Of a stretch of 64,000 nt of DNA, positions 1 to 10,627 are shown piece after piece; the stretch's first letter is position 1; each line of letters opens with the position of its first letter. Both the position numbers and the translations under genes were made by a program. Below the pieces are notes generated by a model. That model was given only the letters and a program-made list of their open reading frames with translations. It was not told the DNA's origin and ran no database searches. This DNA is from Ambrosia x helenae. Lineage: Eukaryota; Streptophyta; Magnoliopsida; Asterales; Asteraceae. The stretch is taken from NCBI GenBank assembly GCA_030844895.1, contig CM061223.1, forward strand, positions 107,429,186-107,493,185, written 5' to 3'.

Positions 1-94
1 TCTCTGTCAATTTCGGGCATTGTAGTGATACATTTCCTTGCTCACGAGATGATATTGAACTACTAGACGCGTTTTTGTCTTCTTTTCCTGCCAT
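1..94 (-). CDS. Copia Gag, N-terminal fragment
   Basis: An open frame starts at ATG 94-92 (minus strand) and continues to the left edge with 31 codons visible. It opens MAGKEDKNASSSS and then reads into LQCPKLTE, the conserved entry to the UBN2-type Gag domain of plant Copia elements (L-x-C-P-x-L-x-x-x-N-Y). Gag would form the virus-like particle that packages element RNA in the cytoplasm. The ATG is the first one in a plausible context after a 1.45-kb leader. The protein is cut by the window edge, so integrity cannot be judged. Confidence 0.65.
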   Translation of the reverse strand, partial: MAGKEDKNASSSSISSREQGNVSLQCPKLTE

Positions 95-213
95 GCTTTC
101 TTGCTTTACTTTCTTCGACTTTTTCTTTCCAATCTTGCTTTCTTGCTAACTTTCTGACTTGCTAAACTCTCTTTGCTTGCTTACTTTGAAGCAAAGGTTT
201 TCTTTCTTTATTT

Positions 214-465
214 GCCACACAGGTCGAATTCGCCACGAAGGTCTAACTTGCCACGAAGGTCTAATTTGCCACGAAGGTCTAACTTGCCACAAAGGTCTAA
301 CTTGCCACAAAGGACTAACTTGCCACAAAGGTCTAACTTGCCACGAAGGTCTAACTTGCCACGAAGGACTAACTTGCCACAAAGGACTAACTTGCCACAA
401 AGGTCTAACTTGCCATGAAGGTCTAACTTGCCACGAAGGACTAACTTGCCACGAAGGTCTAACTT
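214..465. repeat. 18-bp minisatellite, 14 copies, in the Copia leader
   Basis: Units begin with gccac at 214, 232, 250 and so on to 448, exactly 18 bp apart, with consensus cttgccacgaaggtctaa and G/A or T/A changes. Because 18 is a multiple of three, several frames stay open, which creates long repetitive but probably meaningless reading frames on both strands. Confidence 0.95.
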
Positions 466-1542
466 TTCTTGCTATACTCAACGAGTCACGAAGTGTCTCG
501 GAGTCACTTGCTATTTTTTCCTCAACGAACCAAGATGGATTCGGAGTATCTTACTATACGAATCGTTTATAATTCGATTTTGACTTTCTATTGTATAACT
601 TTCAAAAAAAAAATTATACTTTTCCTCTTATAAAAATTGATTTCTTCTTTCAACACTACTTTTCTTTTCTTTCTTTTGACTTTTCAAAGTCAATTTTCCC
701 AAATAAATATTCTGCCACTACGATTTCTTAATAAATGTGTTTGACTTTTGAAAGTCAAACCTTTCTTACAAAGTTTCTGCAACACAAAACAATCGTGCTC
801 TTCTTCTTCCTTTTGATTAATTGTGTTGATTTTTTTTTAAAAGTCAAAAAAACTTTCAACGAAACTTTCTTTCTAACTTTCTGAAGTGAAAACGATCGTT
901 CCTCTCTAAATCGTTTCACAGTAATTGATTTGATCCTTGATCAAATCGTTTCCTTATAATCCTATACTTCCTTCTTTTGATCGAATACTTCTTTAAAACA
1001 AACCCGTTTGTTTTTTTTCGGTTTATAAAAAAATCTTAATCCACTGAATCCTTTATGTATTGTTTATAAAACAGATCGTTTTGTGTCTGATATACAGACT
1101 AAGAATTTTCAGAAACTGTTTTGGATTCTTAAAAACAATTTTGGCGGGAAATATTTTTGTCTCAAAAACAGGGGATTACTAAAGATTTGATTTTTTGTTT
1201 GGATTAAGAAACTCTTTGTATTCGATTCGTTCTAAACAATAAAGGGATGAGATATAACCGTCAAAACGTGATTCAACAACGTTTAATCTTCCTTGTACTC
1301 GTTTTCTGTTTTGCCGGATCTTCGCCGGAATTCTGCCGGAGTGAACCTTCCGGTTCTGGTCTTTCTTTCTTCGGTTATAATCTTCAAATTATGATCTTCC
1401 TTATCGTCTGGATTGGAATATTCGTTCTGTGAATCGTTATTAAACGATTCTGTGACTATCTCTGTTTTTTGAAAAAAAACAGGGGATGAAACTTTCTGAT
1501 GTATCTCTCTTCTTTCACTGTGATGAATCGATGTGAACCAGG

Positions 1543-1554
1543 GCTCTGATGCCA
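1543..1554 (-). other. Primer binding site of the Copia element
   Basis: The minus-strand sequence TGGCATCAGAGC lies two bases from the LTR end. It differs at one base from the common plant TGGTATCAGAGC, which pairs with the 3' end of initiator tRNA-Met. Confidence 0.75.
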
Positions 1555-1556
1555 AA

Positions 1557-1786
1557 TGTGAGATTTGAATAGAGAGAATTGTATAAACTTGATATATTAC
1601 TAATGAAATCATCCAAATACAAATGAAGGGGTATGGGCCTATTTATACATAGTGAAAGGGTGTGATACCCTTTGATGAACCAACACAATGGTTCACTAAT
1701 AATTGCCTAACTACCCATACTTAGGATATACAATAATAATACTAATTACATACTAAACTTAGGATAAATAAATATTATGTCCAACA
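1557..1786 (-). repeat. Copia 5' LTR (about 230 bp)
   Basis: On the minus strand it begins TGTTGGACATAATATTTAT at 1786 and ends TCTCACA at 1557. The primer binding site follows two bases later. The flanking bases TAATA at 1787-1791 are the likely target site; the partner copy would be outside the window. Confidence 0.75.
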
Positions 1787-1826
1787 TAATATTGTTTAGC
1801 TTCTCACGAGCTGTCGCTTTGTGCAG

Positions 1827-2867
1827 CTGGTCTGCTGACAGTAGGCTTCTCCTGAGTGGTAGCAAGGACTCTACATTAAAGGTAACATCATTTTTCTTTG
1901 TAGAATGAACTATAGTATGATATGTGTAGGACAAAATGTTTTTGACTAATTAATTTGAGGATAACTAATGTTAGAAGAGCCAATCCTCTTATGGTGGAGT
2001 GGCACTCTCCTTGCTTTCCTTATGGGAGGTGGGGAGTTCGAGTCCTACCTGCATCAAAATGCTGCTGGTGGGCTGGGTTTTACCACAGTGGGCCTTTAGG
2101 CGGTGGGTTTTCCCCGGCAGCTGGTGTGAATTTAATGGTGGACCCGGGTTACTCTCGGAGTACTGCTTTGTCCAGTGGGTACTTCGAGAATGCTTGGGAT
2201 TGATTTGTTGGCCGTTCAAAGAAAAAAAAAAACTAATGTTAGAAGAGATAAATTACGTTCAAAGAAAAAAAAAAAACTAATGTTAGAAGAGATAAATTAT
2301 TTAATGTTAACATTAAGTTCTCAAACGATCCTTCCCCTATCTCTCTGTGCGTGACTGTGCGCGCGTGCACGTGTATATTAAATATTAAATGTTTACAAAG
2401 ATTTGAAAAAAATAAATAAATTTATGCGCTAATTGAAAAAAGAAAAAGAATTATAACTGAATTCAGTCTTCAACGGGTTGAATTCATGGTGTACGACTTT
2501 ATGGACAACGAATCCACTAGATTTACAAGACATTAAAAGTCTTACTAGTTTTACAAACCCTTTTCAAAACATTCTACGTTTACAAAAAGTTTCCCTTATT
2601 ATGATCTCAATTGGGTTATTCTTTTTCTAGGTTTGGGATGTGCGGACGCAGAAACTGAAACAAGACCTTCCTGGTCACGAAGATGAGGTTTGTTTGTTTG
2701 TTGTATTCTTATTTGAAGATAAATGTTAATAGCAACAACAAAGGTCGCTTGAATAACAAGGTAATTGTTGATATTTTGTTAAGGTTTTTGCTGTGGATTG
2801 GAGTCCCGATGGTGAGAAGGTAGCATCGGGTGGTAGGGATAGAGTTCTGAAGTTATGGATGGGATAA
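1827..2867 (+). CDS. NLE1: Notchless-like WD40 protein, last three exons (partial)
   Basis: Notchless is a nucleolar WD40 protein that works with the Rea1/midasin AAA ATPase in 60S ribosome maturation. Three exons are visible: 1827-1881 (acceptor TTTGTGCAG, donor GTAACA), 2631-2687 (acceptor TTTTTCTAG, donor GTTTGT) and 2784-2867 ending in TAA. Joined in frame they encode the C-terminal end of a seven-to-eight-blade propeller, with WSADSRLLLSGSKDSTLK, VWDVRTQKLKQDLPGH and the terminal VFAVDWSPDGEKVASGG...LKLWMG. This ending is characteristic of plant Notchless rather than other WD40 proteins. Phase is conserved at both junctions. The first exon begins with the last base of a serine codon, so more exons must lie upstream, beyond the antisense Copia insertion. 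Whether the gene is intact depends on sequence left of the window. Confidence 0.85.
1980..2230 (+). mobile_element. tRNA-derived SINE with target-site duplication
   Basis: A box A match (tggtggagtgg, 1992-2002) and a box B match (gttcgagtc, 2036-2044) mark an internal RNA polymerase III promoter. The element ends in an A-rich tail. It is flanked by the 17-bp direct repeat aactaatgttagaagag at 1963-1979 and 2231-2247. It lies in the intron between the first two visible Notchless exons, in sense orientation. Confidence 0.9.
2231..2291 (+). repeat. Tandem repeat of SINE tail and target site
   Basis: The SINE tail gttcaaag-A(n) plus the target copy aactaatgttagaagag is repeated once more, so the target sequence occurs three times (1963, 2231, 2275). 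This suggests slippage or a second event at the same spot. Confidence 0.85.
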
Positions 2868-4049
2868 AATTAGTCATAAAGGGAAGAAAGCTTTTGGTAT
2901 ATGAAGTTGTACATGAATCATTTGCTGCTCTCGCGTCATAGTTCACTATGGATTCATGGTCCTTCACGACTGCGCATGAATTAATGGCCATGAACGATGA
3001 CGGAAGCACCTGGGACGTCGAATCAATTGCTTTAAGGGTGACTGGAACAAGTGTGTGGGAACAAGGTTTTTATTTTTTTTCTTAATATTATTGAAAAGAT
3101 TGTTTAAAAGCTTATTAGGAAATGGTAGGAACAATATGTCATTATTTATACTGTTTACTTTTTATTTTTTTATTTAACAAATGTTGCATGCAAAAGAAAG
3201 TGACTGCAAATTGGTTTTAGACATTTTTAGAGTAATTTCTAAGGGATACTGGGTATAAATATGCAGGTTTTTTTACTCCATAGTCCCTAACAGAGGTGCA
3301 CATAGTAGGTAATAGGTTATTGGCCTATACCGGTTCTTGTTTAAGCTGGTTTGTGATGTATCAACCAAAGTCAAAACTGGGTTCTAGTCAAACTGGGTCG
3401 GGTTGGAACCGGTTTTTGAGAGGGAAAGGATCGGGTTTGATTGGTTGAAACCGTGTTGGGTTGATTTGGCTGGGTTGAAATCGGTTTCTAAGTATAGTTT
3501 TGTGACCTGCGTTTATTCCTATGGGTCGGTTCCTAGGTTAGGAACCGGTTTTAAAACCGATTCTTGGTTACAAACCAGTTCAGGGAACCCATCCAGTTTT
3601 TTTTTCTTTGCACCTATGCCCTGTATCATTCATTTCCGTTTCCCTGTGTCCTACAAAGGCTACAAAGATTGTAGTTTAATGTGTGAGTTGGTGGGTTTAA
3701 AAAATAATTTGCATCTTTTATAAGTTTTAACCCCAAAACTATTTTTTTACCTGAATTTAGCATAAAAAAGGGTTAGAATTAACCTATATATTAACAAACC
3801 AAGTTGATGAATAGTGATTATATGCTGAATCAGCATCTTAATTTCTCTTATATTGTTGCCACGTGGCCTGCTGCTCATCTTTCTCTTTTTCCTCGTTAGT
3901 TTTAAAACACGTGATTGGTGTAACTTAACAAATGGGTCAATCGGGGGTGTGTTAGATTGGAATTATAATGTGTTTGGAAGGAGAGTTGTATTGGGTTGAA
4001 CCCTGACCATGAACGTCTTGATCATATGGGGTCTGATTGCTGGATCCTC
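2868..4049. other. Notchless 3' flank and GGTT-rich repeat
   Basis: The first 200 bp after the stop are probably 3' UTR; I see no clear polyadenylation signal. From about 3290 to 3625 the sequence is a degenerate GGTT/AACC-rich repeat starting near gaggtgcacatag and ending near tttgcacctatg. These ends are imperfectly inverted, so it may be an old MITE. The rest is AT-rich with no recognisable gene. Confidence 0.4.
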
Positions 4050-4500
4050 ATGGTGTTCTACGTGTAGGTTAAGTAATGAGTCGGCATACCATATTTTCAC
4101 TTCGTGTTATGTGGCGTCGGTTATATTGGCAAAGTGTTAGTAAATGGGGCAACGTAGACTCTATCTTTGCCTTTCGTTCCAAGTCTTGTTGGGAATTCAT
4201 AAACACTGGCTCAGTGGCTCGGACAAAAAAAAAAGATGCATTCAGTTGGTTATCTTGTTGTGGCTTGTTGGGTTATATGAAAGGCTCGAAACAATTGGAT
4301 CTTCAAGAAAGTCCCAATAAAGATTGAGAAACTATGTGGGGATGTATAAGCGTTTAGTAATCTTTGGATAAAAAATCGTTCTTAGTCTTGCTAGATTGGA
4401 ATAGGCAGAAACCCTTCGATATGTAATTGTTCCTTGTTTGTTTTTCCTTTGCTAGTCGCTTGCTAGCGAAGTGTGTTTCTAATAAAACTAGCCGTTCAAA
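4050..4500 (+). pseudogene. Decayed LINE 3' end (reverse-transcriptase zinc-binding tail)
   Basis: Short translated stretches match the end of plant L1 elements, including a SAYHIFTSC motif and a later GLLGYMKGSKQ remnant where intact copies have a conserved CxWxxRN block. The reading frame is broken several times. The sequence ends in ctaataaaactagccgttcaaaaaag, resembling a LINE polyadenylated tail. It resembles the better preserved copy at 10628-11405. Confidence 0.6.
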
Positions 4501-5345
4501 AAAGAAAATTAATATGGTTTTTTAGAATGGTCTTCTGCTTTAGAAAACCGACAAAACTCTATAGTTAAACCAGAAAGTTTTGTCATTTGTTTGGTTATGA
4601 TCTAATGAACAATGAATAACATCCATGCTTGCCTCCTCCCTTCACTGGCCAAGGAATTAAAGAGATCAGGCTGATTGTTTTACATGTGAACAAATGCAGT
4701 TCCAAGATCTATGTAATTAAAAACCATACCAAATTATACAAGGATGTCAGGTAAACGGACAACAAATGCAGTTGTTAAGTCGCAAACTAATGTATAACAC
4801 ACAACTGAACAACCAGTTTTGAGAAAACATGTAAGATCACTTTTTCTTGTTTCTTATGACTAGACGATTGAACCGGTGACTCTATAGCTGCCAGTTTAAT
4901 ACTCAATCCGGTCCAGTTTATGAACTTTTTTTTTTCTTTTTGTATTTGAAACCTAATATACTAGCGAAAGTTGTTGGTCATAAAGTTTCCTCACATTAGA
5001 CCGTGATGTGTGGTGCCGTCAAGGAAACAACACCGGCGCCACCTCATCAATGTTACCAGAAGAGATAGAGAGGGGAGGAGGGGGAGATCTCCCCGTTTGC
5101 ACCGAAATTCCAGCGGGGGGGGGGGGGGGGGGGGGTTCCCAACGGGGGAGGTGCCATGTCGACTCCCCATCTCCCACATTCCTTAGCCTTATAAAGGTAA
5201 AACCAATTAAGATTTGAATCTCAATAACCTAGTATTTAACGTTCCAAACATATAAGAAAAATGTACATTCCAAATCGCGATACAATATCTTAAAATTTTA
5301 ACACCATCCAAACAAAGTATCATAATTCAAAACACATTAGTTACA
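4501..5345. other. Intergenic DNA with possible MITE and poly-G tract
   Basis: No gene is visible. A compositionally distinct GC-richer block runs from about 4990 to 5190 and contains a G homopolymer of about 22 bases near 5115-5136. It looks like an inserted element, but I could not find matching terminal repeats or a target duplication. Confidence 0.35.
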
Positions 5346-7114
5346 TTAGACAGTCGGGTCAATGAGGTCACCATTCAAGAACTCACGGTAAGCAGCAACG
5401 GGCCAAATGAAGCCGCGAGATACCAATCGCGAAGCCAAAGGAACATCAATAATAATCTCTTTTTGTGTTGGCTTCTTTTCATCACGAATCGCGATCAAGT
5501 AACTCCTTCCAACCCACCCGATCCATCCAGCTATGTACAGAAACAGAATCCCAGGGGTAATGAACTCGCCCCAATGTCTTTGGTCTCCACTCACAATCAA
5601 GTGTGGCAATCCATCTGATCCACACAACAACCCTTGCTTTCCATAGTTGTCAAACCTGCATTTAGTTCAACGGTTTGATTCAATTTAAGCGAATCGACTT
5701 AACTTAAGAAACAAATTTGAGCAAATATGATATGAATGTGTTTAGATTTTTTTATATATAATTTCATTCCATAAAAATGAAAATTACATCAAAATAACAG
5801 GCAGATAGGCAACAAGTTGCGCAGCCACCCCTTTCTGTATGGCGAACCTAAGTCTACTGAAAACAAACCTTTGTCCCGTCAGAGTCGAGACATTGCTATG
5901 TATAACCCGTTGGACCCTGGTAAAAAAAACGGATAGCTTCCGGTGCCAAAGACCCAAAGGTATCAAAAGCCAGGAGGACAAAGGCATGTTGGTTATCTTC
6001 ACAGGCTTTAGATGAAATCGAATTTCAAATATGAATGTAAAAATGGATATTACGGTATTGCTTATCGAGTTCGCATTTGAATTGAATCGATTAGGTTTAC
6101 GTTCAAATTCGTAATAAAATCTCAAATTGATGCAGTTCAGATTATCAACAATTTTGCAATTGATCAATTACGTTAGATCTATTCAAATGAAATTTGGTTT
6201 CATCTGAACAAATCAATTATTCAGATGAAACCAAATTTCAAGATTTGTAACAATTAACGCAACTGATCCATTTCAAAGTTGTTGATAATCCAAACTATTA
6301 AACGTATCAAAGTTATTCTTAATTCAATACCAATGTTCTAAAAACCGGTTTAAACCATTTTTTTAGCTCAACCCGGTATGATATATAAACCGGTTTTTAA
6401 AACTTTTCCCAATATCAAATTGATACAGTTTGGATTATCAACATTTTTTTTTTAACAAAAGAAAACCCATTTTATTCGATAACTAAGAAAATTACATCAA
6501 GATAGCGGGCAGGCGGACAACAAGCTGCGCCGCCACCCCTTTCTAGGGTCAAACCGGGCCTCGACCCACCCAGTTTTTTCGTTCGTAGTGTAAATTTTAC
6601 TGAAAATTTCCGAAAATTTTTATATGTATTGAGTCCGGCCCTACCAGATTAAGCCTCACCCTACCAGGTTTTTCGTTCAAGACCCGCCACTACAACCCAA
6701 AAAACCTAAATAACTATATCAATTCTTTAAAAAAAAAAATAATAATAACCTGCGTTTGGTCTTCTCCATAGTAGCTTTAATAGCAAGAGCAGGAGCACTA
6801 TCAGGAGCATAAAGCTTCAAAGAGTTCTCCAGCTTCTTCAACGACTGCTTCTCTCTCTTAGCAAACTGCTTCGACTCTTTACACGGAGTGAGTCCAGAGA
6901 TATCAGCAGAAGCCGGCAGCACCGCTACCGTCGACGAAACAAGGATCGACGATAGCGCAACTGCTGCCGACAACGCTTTCAACGAATCTTTTCCATTGTT
7001 GTTGGTGTTTTGAGAACAGACGATAGGGGTGGTCTTTGATCTGGGAATTTGTGAGGATTTGAGGTTGGATACCTCGAGTGGTTGAAGGAAGTTTGTGGAG
7101 ATTGTGAACGACAT
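5346..7114 (-). CDS. PSAF: Photosystem I reaction centre subunit III (PsaF), chloroplast precursor
   Basis: PsaF is the plastocyanin-docking subunit of photosystem I, with its N-terminal domain in the thylakoid lumen and one main membrane helix. Exon 1 is 7114-6750 (donor GTTATT) and exon 2 is 5655-5346 (acceptor AAATGCAG, stop TAA). Together they give 224 residues. Residues 1 to about 45 form a chloroplast transit peptide. Residues 46-70 form a lumen-targeting signal (ALSAAVALSSILVSS...LPASA) with cleavage after residue 70, leaving a 154-residue mature chain starting DISGLTPC, the usual length. The lysine-rich lumenal stretch, the RHWGEFITPGILFLYIAGW segment and IIIDVPLASRL are typical. The frame is intact. 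The single 1094-bp intron contains two LINE-tail remnants. It is the only complete photosynthesis gene in the window. Confidence 0.95.
5755..5836 (-). repeat. LINE/SINE tail remnant in psaF intron (copy 1)
   Basis: The block tacatcaaaataacaggcag...gccacccctttc recurs at 6440-6547 and, in part, at 21739-21777 and 24029-24100. On the minus strand it ends in an A-rich tail, suggesting 5'-truncated retroposon ends. Confidence 0.5.
6440..6547 (-). repeat. LINE/SINE tail remnant in psaF intron (copy 2)
   Basis: This is the same family as 5755-5836 and better preserved. On the minus strand it reads from ggggtggcggcgcagcttg to gaataaaatgggttttc and then a poly-A tail. It lies within the psaF intron. 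The downstream stretch 6548-6715 belongs to another degenerate repeat with a Cggccctacc motif. Confidence 0.55.
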
Positions 7115-7237
7115 CTTTGGTTGGTTGGTTGGTTGATGTCTGGTTTTTTGTTTTGAGGTTGTTGTGAAGGAGATGATGAATGTTTAGTAGAAAGAAATAG
7201 AGATGTGTGGATTGGATGGATGCATGAAATTGTGTAG

Positions 7238-7243
7238 GATAAG
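7238..7243. promoter_or_regulatory. Possible I-box (GATAAG) upstream of psaF
   Basis: GATAAG lies about 125 bp upstream of the psaF start codon, a common position for I-boxes in light-regulated photosynthesis genes. A single hexamer is weak evidence. Confidence 0.3.
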
Positions 7244-7345
7244 ATACGGTGATGATGTGGCGGATTGTTATTGGGGGGAATGGTGTTTAGTGGCTGTGCG
7301 TGTGTTGCACATCCTCTCTGGATCTATCTATCGTGTCCACGTAGT

Positions 7346-7346
7346 A

Positions 7347-7429
<83 letters not shown>

Positions 7430-7432
7430 TGT
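7346..7432. repeat. (TAA)n microsatellite
   Basis: A nearly pure TAA run of about 85 bp lies 5' of psaF. Its poly-isoleucine translation is an artefact. Confidence 0.95.
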
Positions 7433-7677
7433 TAAAATTCATCAACTCTAACTCTGGCGCCTAGGCCCATTATTTAGACGAGACGATGTATTTACACTTT
7501 GAGTCGATGAAATTGCATATGGTTTAGGCGTAGATTTCAGCTAGATTTCCAAATTGCGAAAAGTTTCCAGCCAAATTCGTTAAATTATGGCTAGATTTCT
7601 ATTTTTATCTAAGGAAAACAACTTCTGTACACTAATAAATCAATATTTTAAAACTTTTGATACTAATTAGATGAAAA

Positions 7678-7747
<70 letters not shown>

Positions 7748-8150
7748 TGATCATTTCATATACTAAAATAAAGATCAAGTTATACTTGAATGGTGGTAGT
7801 CTTAGTTACATACCCGATAAAATTATGTCTTATATCCAGTCTTTTATTGTTGGATATTTTAAATGTTCGTCTGATTTTGTGATTCATTGTGTTTTTTTCT
7901 CGCGTTATGTTATATTTTTTTTTCGCATTGTGTTATATTTGTGATTTTTTTTACATCTTTTTCACCCTATAACTTAACCTATTTTTTTTAATCATTTTCT
8001 CTTATCGTCTCTCATTATATATAGTCTACACCATGCATAAATGTTTATGTGATTATCAGCATTCTCTGAAACTTTTATACATCGAATAGATATTTTTGAA
8101 AAAATCTTAATTCATTGCAAACCAATTATATAGGCGAAATTAGTAAAGAT
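7433..8150. other. AT-rich intergenic DNA with a second (TAA)n tract
   Basis: A (TAA)n tract lies at about 7677-7747. Nothing else is recognisable before the Mutator-like element that starts at 8151. Confidence 0.7.
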
Positions 8151-8489
8151 GAGGCTGACTAACGTACAAAGCCTTCTTAACCTACAAAGTGTGAGAAGCC
8201 ATCCTGGCCCTCCATCTCCCACCTTCTGCGTTTTATAAGGAAAACATCGTACATTAATTACCCACGTTTGTCATTAATGGCAGTTATCAATTTGAGGGTA
8301 AAACAGACAAATTACAAACTAAAATAATTTGAATTTTTTAATCCAGCGCCCAAATCAACCTCATTAATTGACGGTTACTTCATTTTATGTGTGCGATTGA
8401 TTCTCCAAAAATCAAAACTGACACCGAAGTCCAAAAATCAAAAATCAAAAAACAGAGCATCGGAGAAACACTAAATCATATCAACAAAT

Positions 8490-8668
8490 ATGCCTCCAAA
8501 ACGCAAATCAGGTAAGGAATTGTTCATGATTTTACTTTAATTTTGATCGTATTTTGATCGTATTTTACTTTAATTTTACTTCATGATTTTACTTTAAAAA
8601 CCTAAAACAGGTGAAGGACGTGAAAAAAGTAAAGGCGTTTTACTGATTAGTATGATGTTTTGGTGATC
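8490..8668 (+). pseudogene. Short two-exon reading frame inside the Mutator-like element
   Basis: ATG at 8490 starts a basic N-terminus, MPPKRKSG, interrupted by a donor GTAAGG at 8512. A possible acceptor AAAACAG ends at 8610, and the frame continues EGREKSKG before a stop near 8668. A similar basic start (GRKRKTETD) occurs in the Ulp1-like element at 32200-32250 on the other strand. It probably is the residual first exon of an element gene whose body has been lost. No function can be assigned. Confidence 0.4.
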
Positions 8669-8749
8669 TATAGTTGCAGATGCGTTTTGAAGTTTTAGTA
8701 GAGGCGTTTTATGAATTTAGTAATGCATTAGATAATCAGTGGTTTGCTC

Positions 8750-9320
8750 ATCACGAAAAAGTAAAACGCATGTGTATCAATGTTAAAAAAAAAGTAAAAC
8801 GCATTTGTAAACCCATAAAACGCATGTGTATCAATGTTCATCAGAAGTTAGGCCATCAGTGGTTTTGATTCAGCAGTAGTTAAAACGCATTTGTAAACCC
8901 ATAAAACGCATGTGTATCAATGTTCATCAGTAGTTTGCTCATCAGAAGTTAGGCCATCAGTGGTTTGATTCAGCAGTAGTTTGCTCATCAGAAGTTAGGC
9001 CATCAGTGGTTTGATTCAGCAGTAGTTAAAACGCATTTGTAAACCCATAAAACGCATGTGTATCAATGTTCGTCAGTAGTTTGCTCATCAGAAGTTAGGC
9101 CATCAGTGGTTTGATTCAACAGTAGTTAATAACATAATATCACCAGATACATCAAAACGCATGTTAAAACATAATAAAACGCATTTGAATCTTATCAATA
9201 ACATAATATCACCAGATACAACAAAACGCATGTTAAAACATATTAAAACGCATTTGAATGTTATCCTAAACATAATATCACCAGATACATCAAAACGCAT
9301 GTATAAAACATACTAAAACG
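8750..9320. repeat. Array of aaaacgcat-containing repeats
   Basis: The motif aaaacgcat(g/t)tg occurs more than a dozen times, joined by blocks such as gtgtatcaatgttcatcag and ggccatcagtggtttgattc. The larger units are irregular, with spacings such as 87 and 144 bp. The array lies inside the Mutator-like element. Confidence 0.85.
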
Positions 9321-9853
9321 CAAATGATTATCTTCAAATCCACAAAACATCAAAAAATTTTAATGGAATGCTCAACCTCTGTTTTCATCACTGATCTAAA
9401 AAAACTTCAAAAACAGTAGAAACTTCATGTTCTTCATCGAATAAGAATTCAGGTTCATTGTTTAGATCTGAAAACACAAATTAAGAGTAAGATCACGATT
9501 AATTGAAAACAATAAAAACAGAGTACATACCGAACATGGTGAAGAACTCGGCAAATTGATTATGATTTTTCGTAAAAAATTTGAACCAGTGATCGACGAT
9601 GATTGTAGATTTTTGAATATGGTAAGAAATGATAATCGTATATTATGGAATCAGTTATGAAATTTGAAATATTGATGAACGATAAAACAGGGATTTGATA
9701 ATAAACGTGATTAATTGATATGTCCAATTGACTATACTACCCCTCTAATCAGTTATAGAGTTATAACAGACAAGTTCCACGTAACATCATTTTGTGGCTT
9801 CCTACACTTTGTAAGATAAGAGACTTTGTACCTTACACTTTCTCAGTAAAGAT

Positions 9854-10613
9854 AATGACTTTGTTTTTTAGTGACTTACAAAATATCAAAGATACTACTA
9901 CATTTGGCTCTAAATAACTGTGAGAGAAATATACGAAGTTGTAAGAATGTATAATTACTACTATAAAATTTAGTTAGCTCAAATTTCATAATTCATACTG
10001 CCATTTTCTCCCTATGCCATTTTTTTCCATATAAATGGAAATTTTAAATTCAACCAATAAATGTTACTACCGTAATAAAATTTATATTAGTAGGATGAGG
10101 AATCATAATTTTTAACTTATCCAGTGTGGTGGCATGGAAGAGTGGTGTGAAGCCTCTTCACGTTACCAACATCTCTCTCTATGGCGTGGAAGATGCATAG
10201 CTCCTTGGGGCTTGAAGATCTTTACAGGTGTGGGGCAAAAGGTGAATGTGGGATGGATGGTTGTAGTTAAATTGTTGGCTTATGAATGATTTTGATCGTG
10301 GAATTGACATCGCTGCCACATATCGTTCCATGCCACTTCACCCCATGACCATACCTTGTAGTATGAGGCTTAAATTTTATAACCGTTTTTTGTACAATTT
10401 GCAAACCGAGGGGGTTGGATAGACCAGTGATGGACAATGTGTCGGGTTTGGGAAAGGTCTAGATAATCAGTTGGCAAATTGTGTCTTAGTGTGTTCAACA
10501 AGTCAGCGACGACGTGAAAAACACAAGTATCAAACATGAATATACGAATCGTTTAAACACTTTATACCTTAGAGCATTCACAGTATGATCTTTATCTCCA
10601 TTTTTATAATTAT
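9854..10613. other. Intergenic DNA with possible MITE
   Basis: No gene is visible. The stretch 10128-10345 is less AT-rich and has related ends (gtggcatgg near the left, ccatgccac near the right), suggesting an old inverted-repeat element. No target duplication could be confirmed. Confidence 0.35.
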
Positions 10614-10627
10614 ACTAAAAAACACTA

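Larger units (their letters stand above)
1..1786 (-). mobile_element. Copia-type LTR retrotransposon, 5' end (runs off left edge)
   Basis: Read on the minus strand the order is LTR (1786-1557), primer binding site (1554-1543), a long untranslated leader and the start of Gag (94-1). The LTR starts TGTTGGACATAATAT and ends in CA, as Copia LTRs do. The primer site TGGCATCAGAGC resembles the initiator-Met tRNA type. The rest of the element lies left of the window. It sits in the intron just upstream of the third-last exon of the Notchless-like gene, in antisense orientation. The 1.45-kb leader is long and contains an 18-bp minisatellite. Family assignment rests on the Gag start and LTR form; no integrase is visible. 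Confidence 0.8.
8151..9844. mobile_element. Non-autonomous Mutator-like element
   Basis: Imperfect terminal inverted repeats of about 50 bp (8151-8201 and 9795-9844) share gtacaaag, tacaaagtgt and gaagcca blocks and begin with GAG. They are bordered by an exact 9-bp target duplication agtaaagat (8142-8150 and 9845-9853), the duplication length typical of Mutator-like elements. No transposase is present. Inside are a tiny first exon (8490-8511) and a repeat array (8750-9320). Confidence 0.85.

Noticed and set aside
214..465. CRISPR-like regular repeats
   Set aside because: There are no unique spacers; units are directly contiguous, and this is a plant nuclear minisatellite.
146..572. Long open frames with hexapeptide repeats over the 18-bp minisatellite
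   Set aside because: They exist on both strands because the unit is a multiple of three. There is no domain, and they lie in a retrotransposon leader.
1989..2050. tRNA gene
   Set aside because: Box A and box B are present but no cloverleaf closes, and the segment is part of a SINE with target duplication.
2868..3060. Possible extra exon after the Notchless stop
   Set aside because: The conserved LKLWMG terminus with stop at 2865-2867 already ends the protein, and the following frame has no recognisable motif.
7203..7451. Poly-isoleucine reading frame
   Set aside because: It is the translation of a (TAA)n microsatellite. The same applies to 43729-43944.
9103..9300. Repetitive minus-strand frame (MRFDVSGDIMF units)
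   Set aside because: It is the translation of the motif array inside the Mutator-like element, with no conserved domain.
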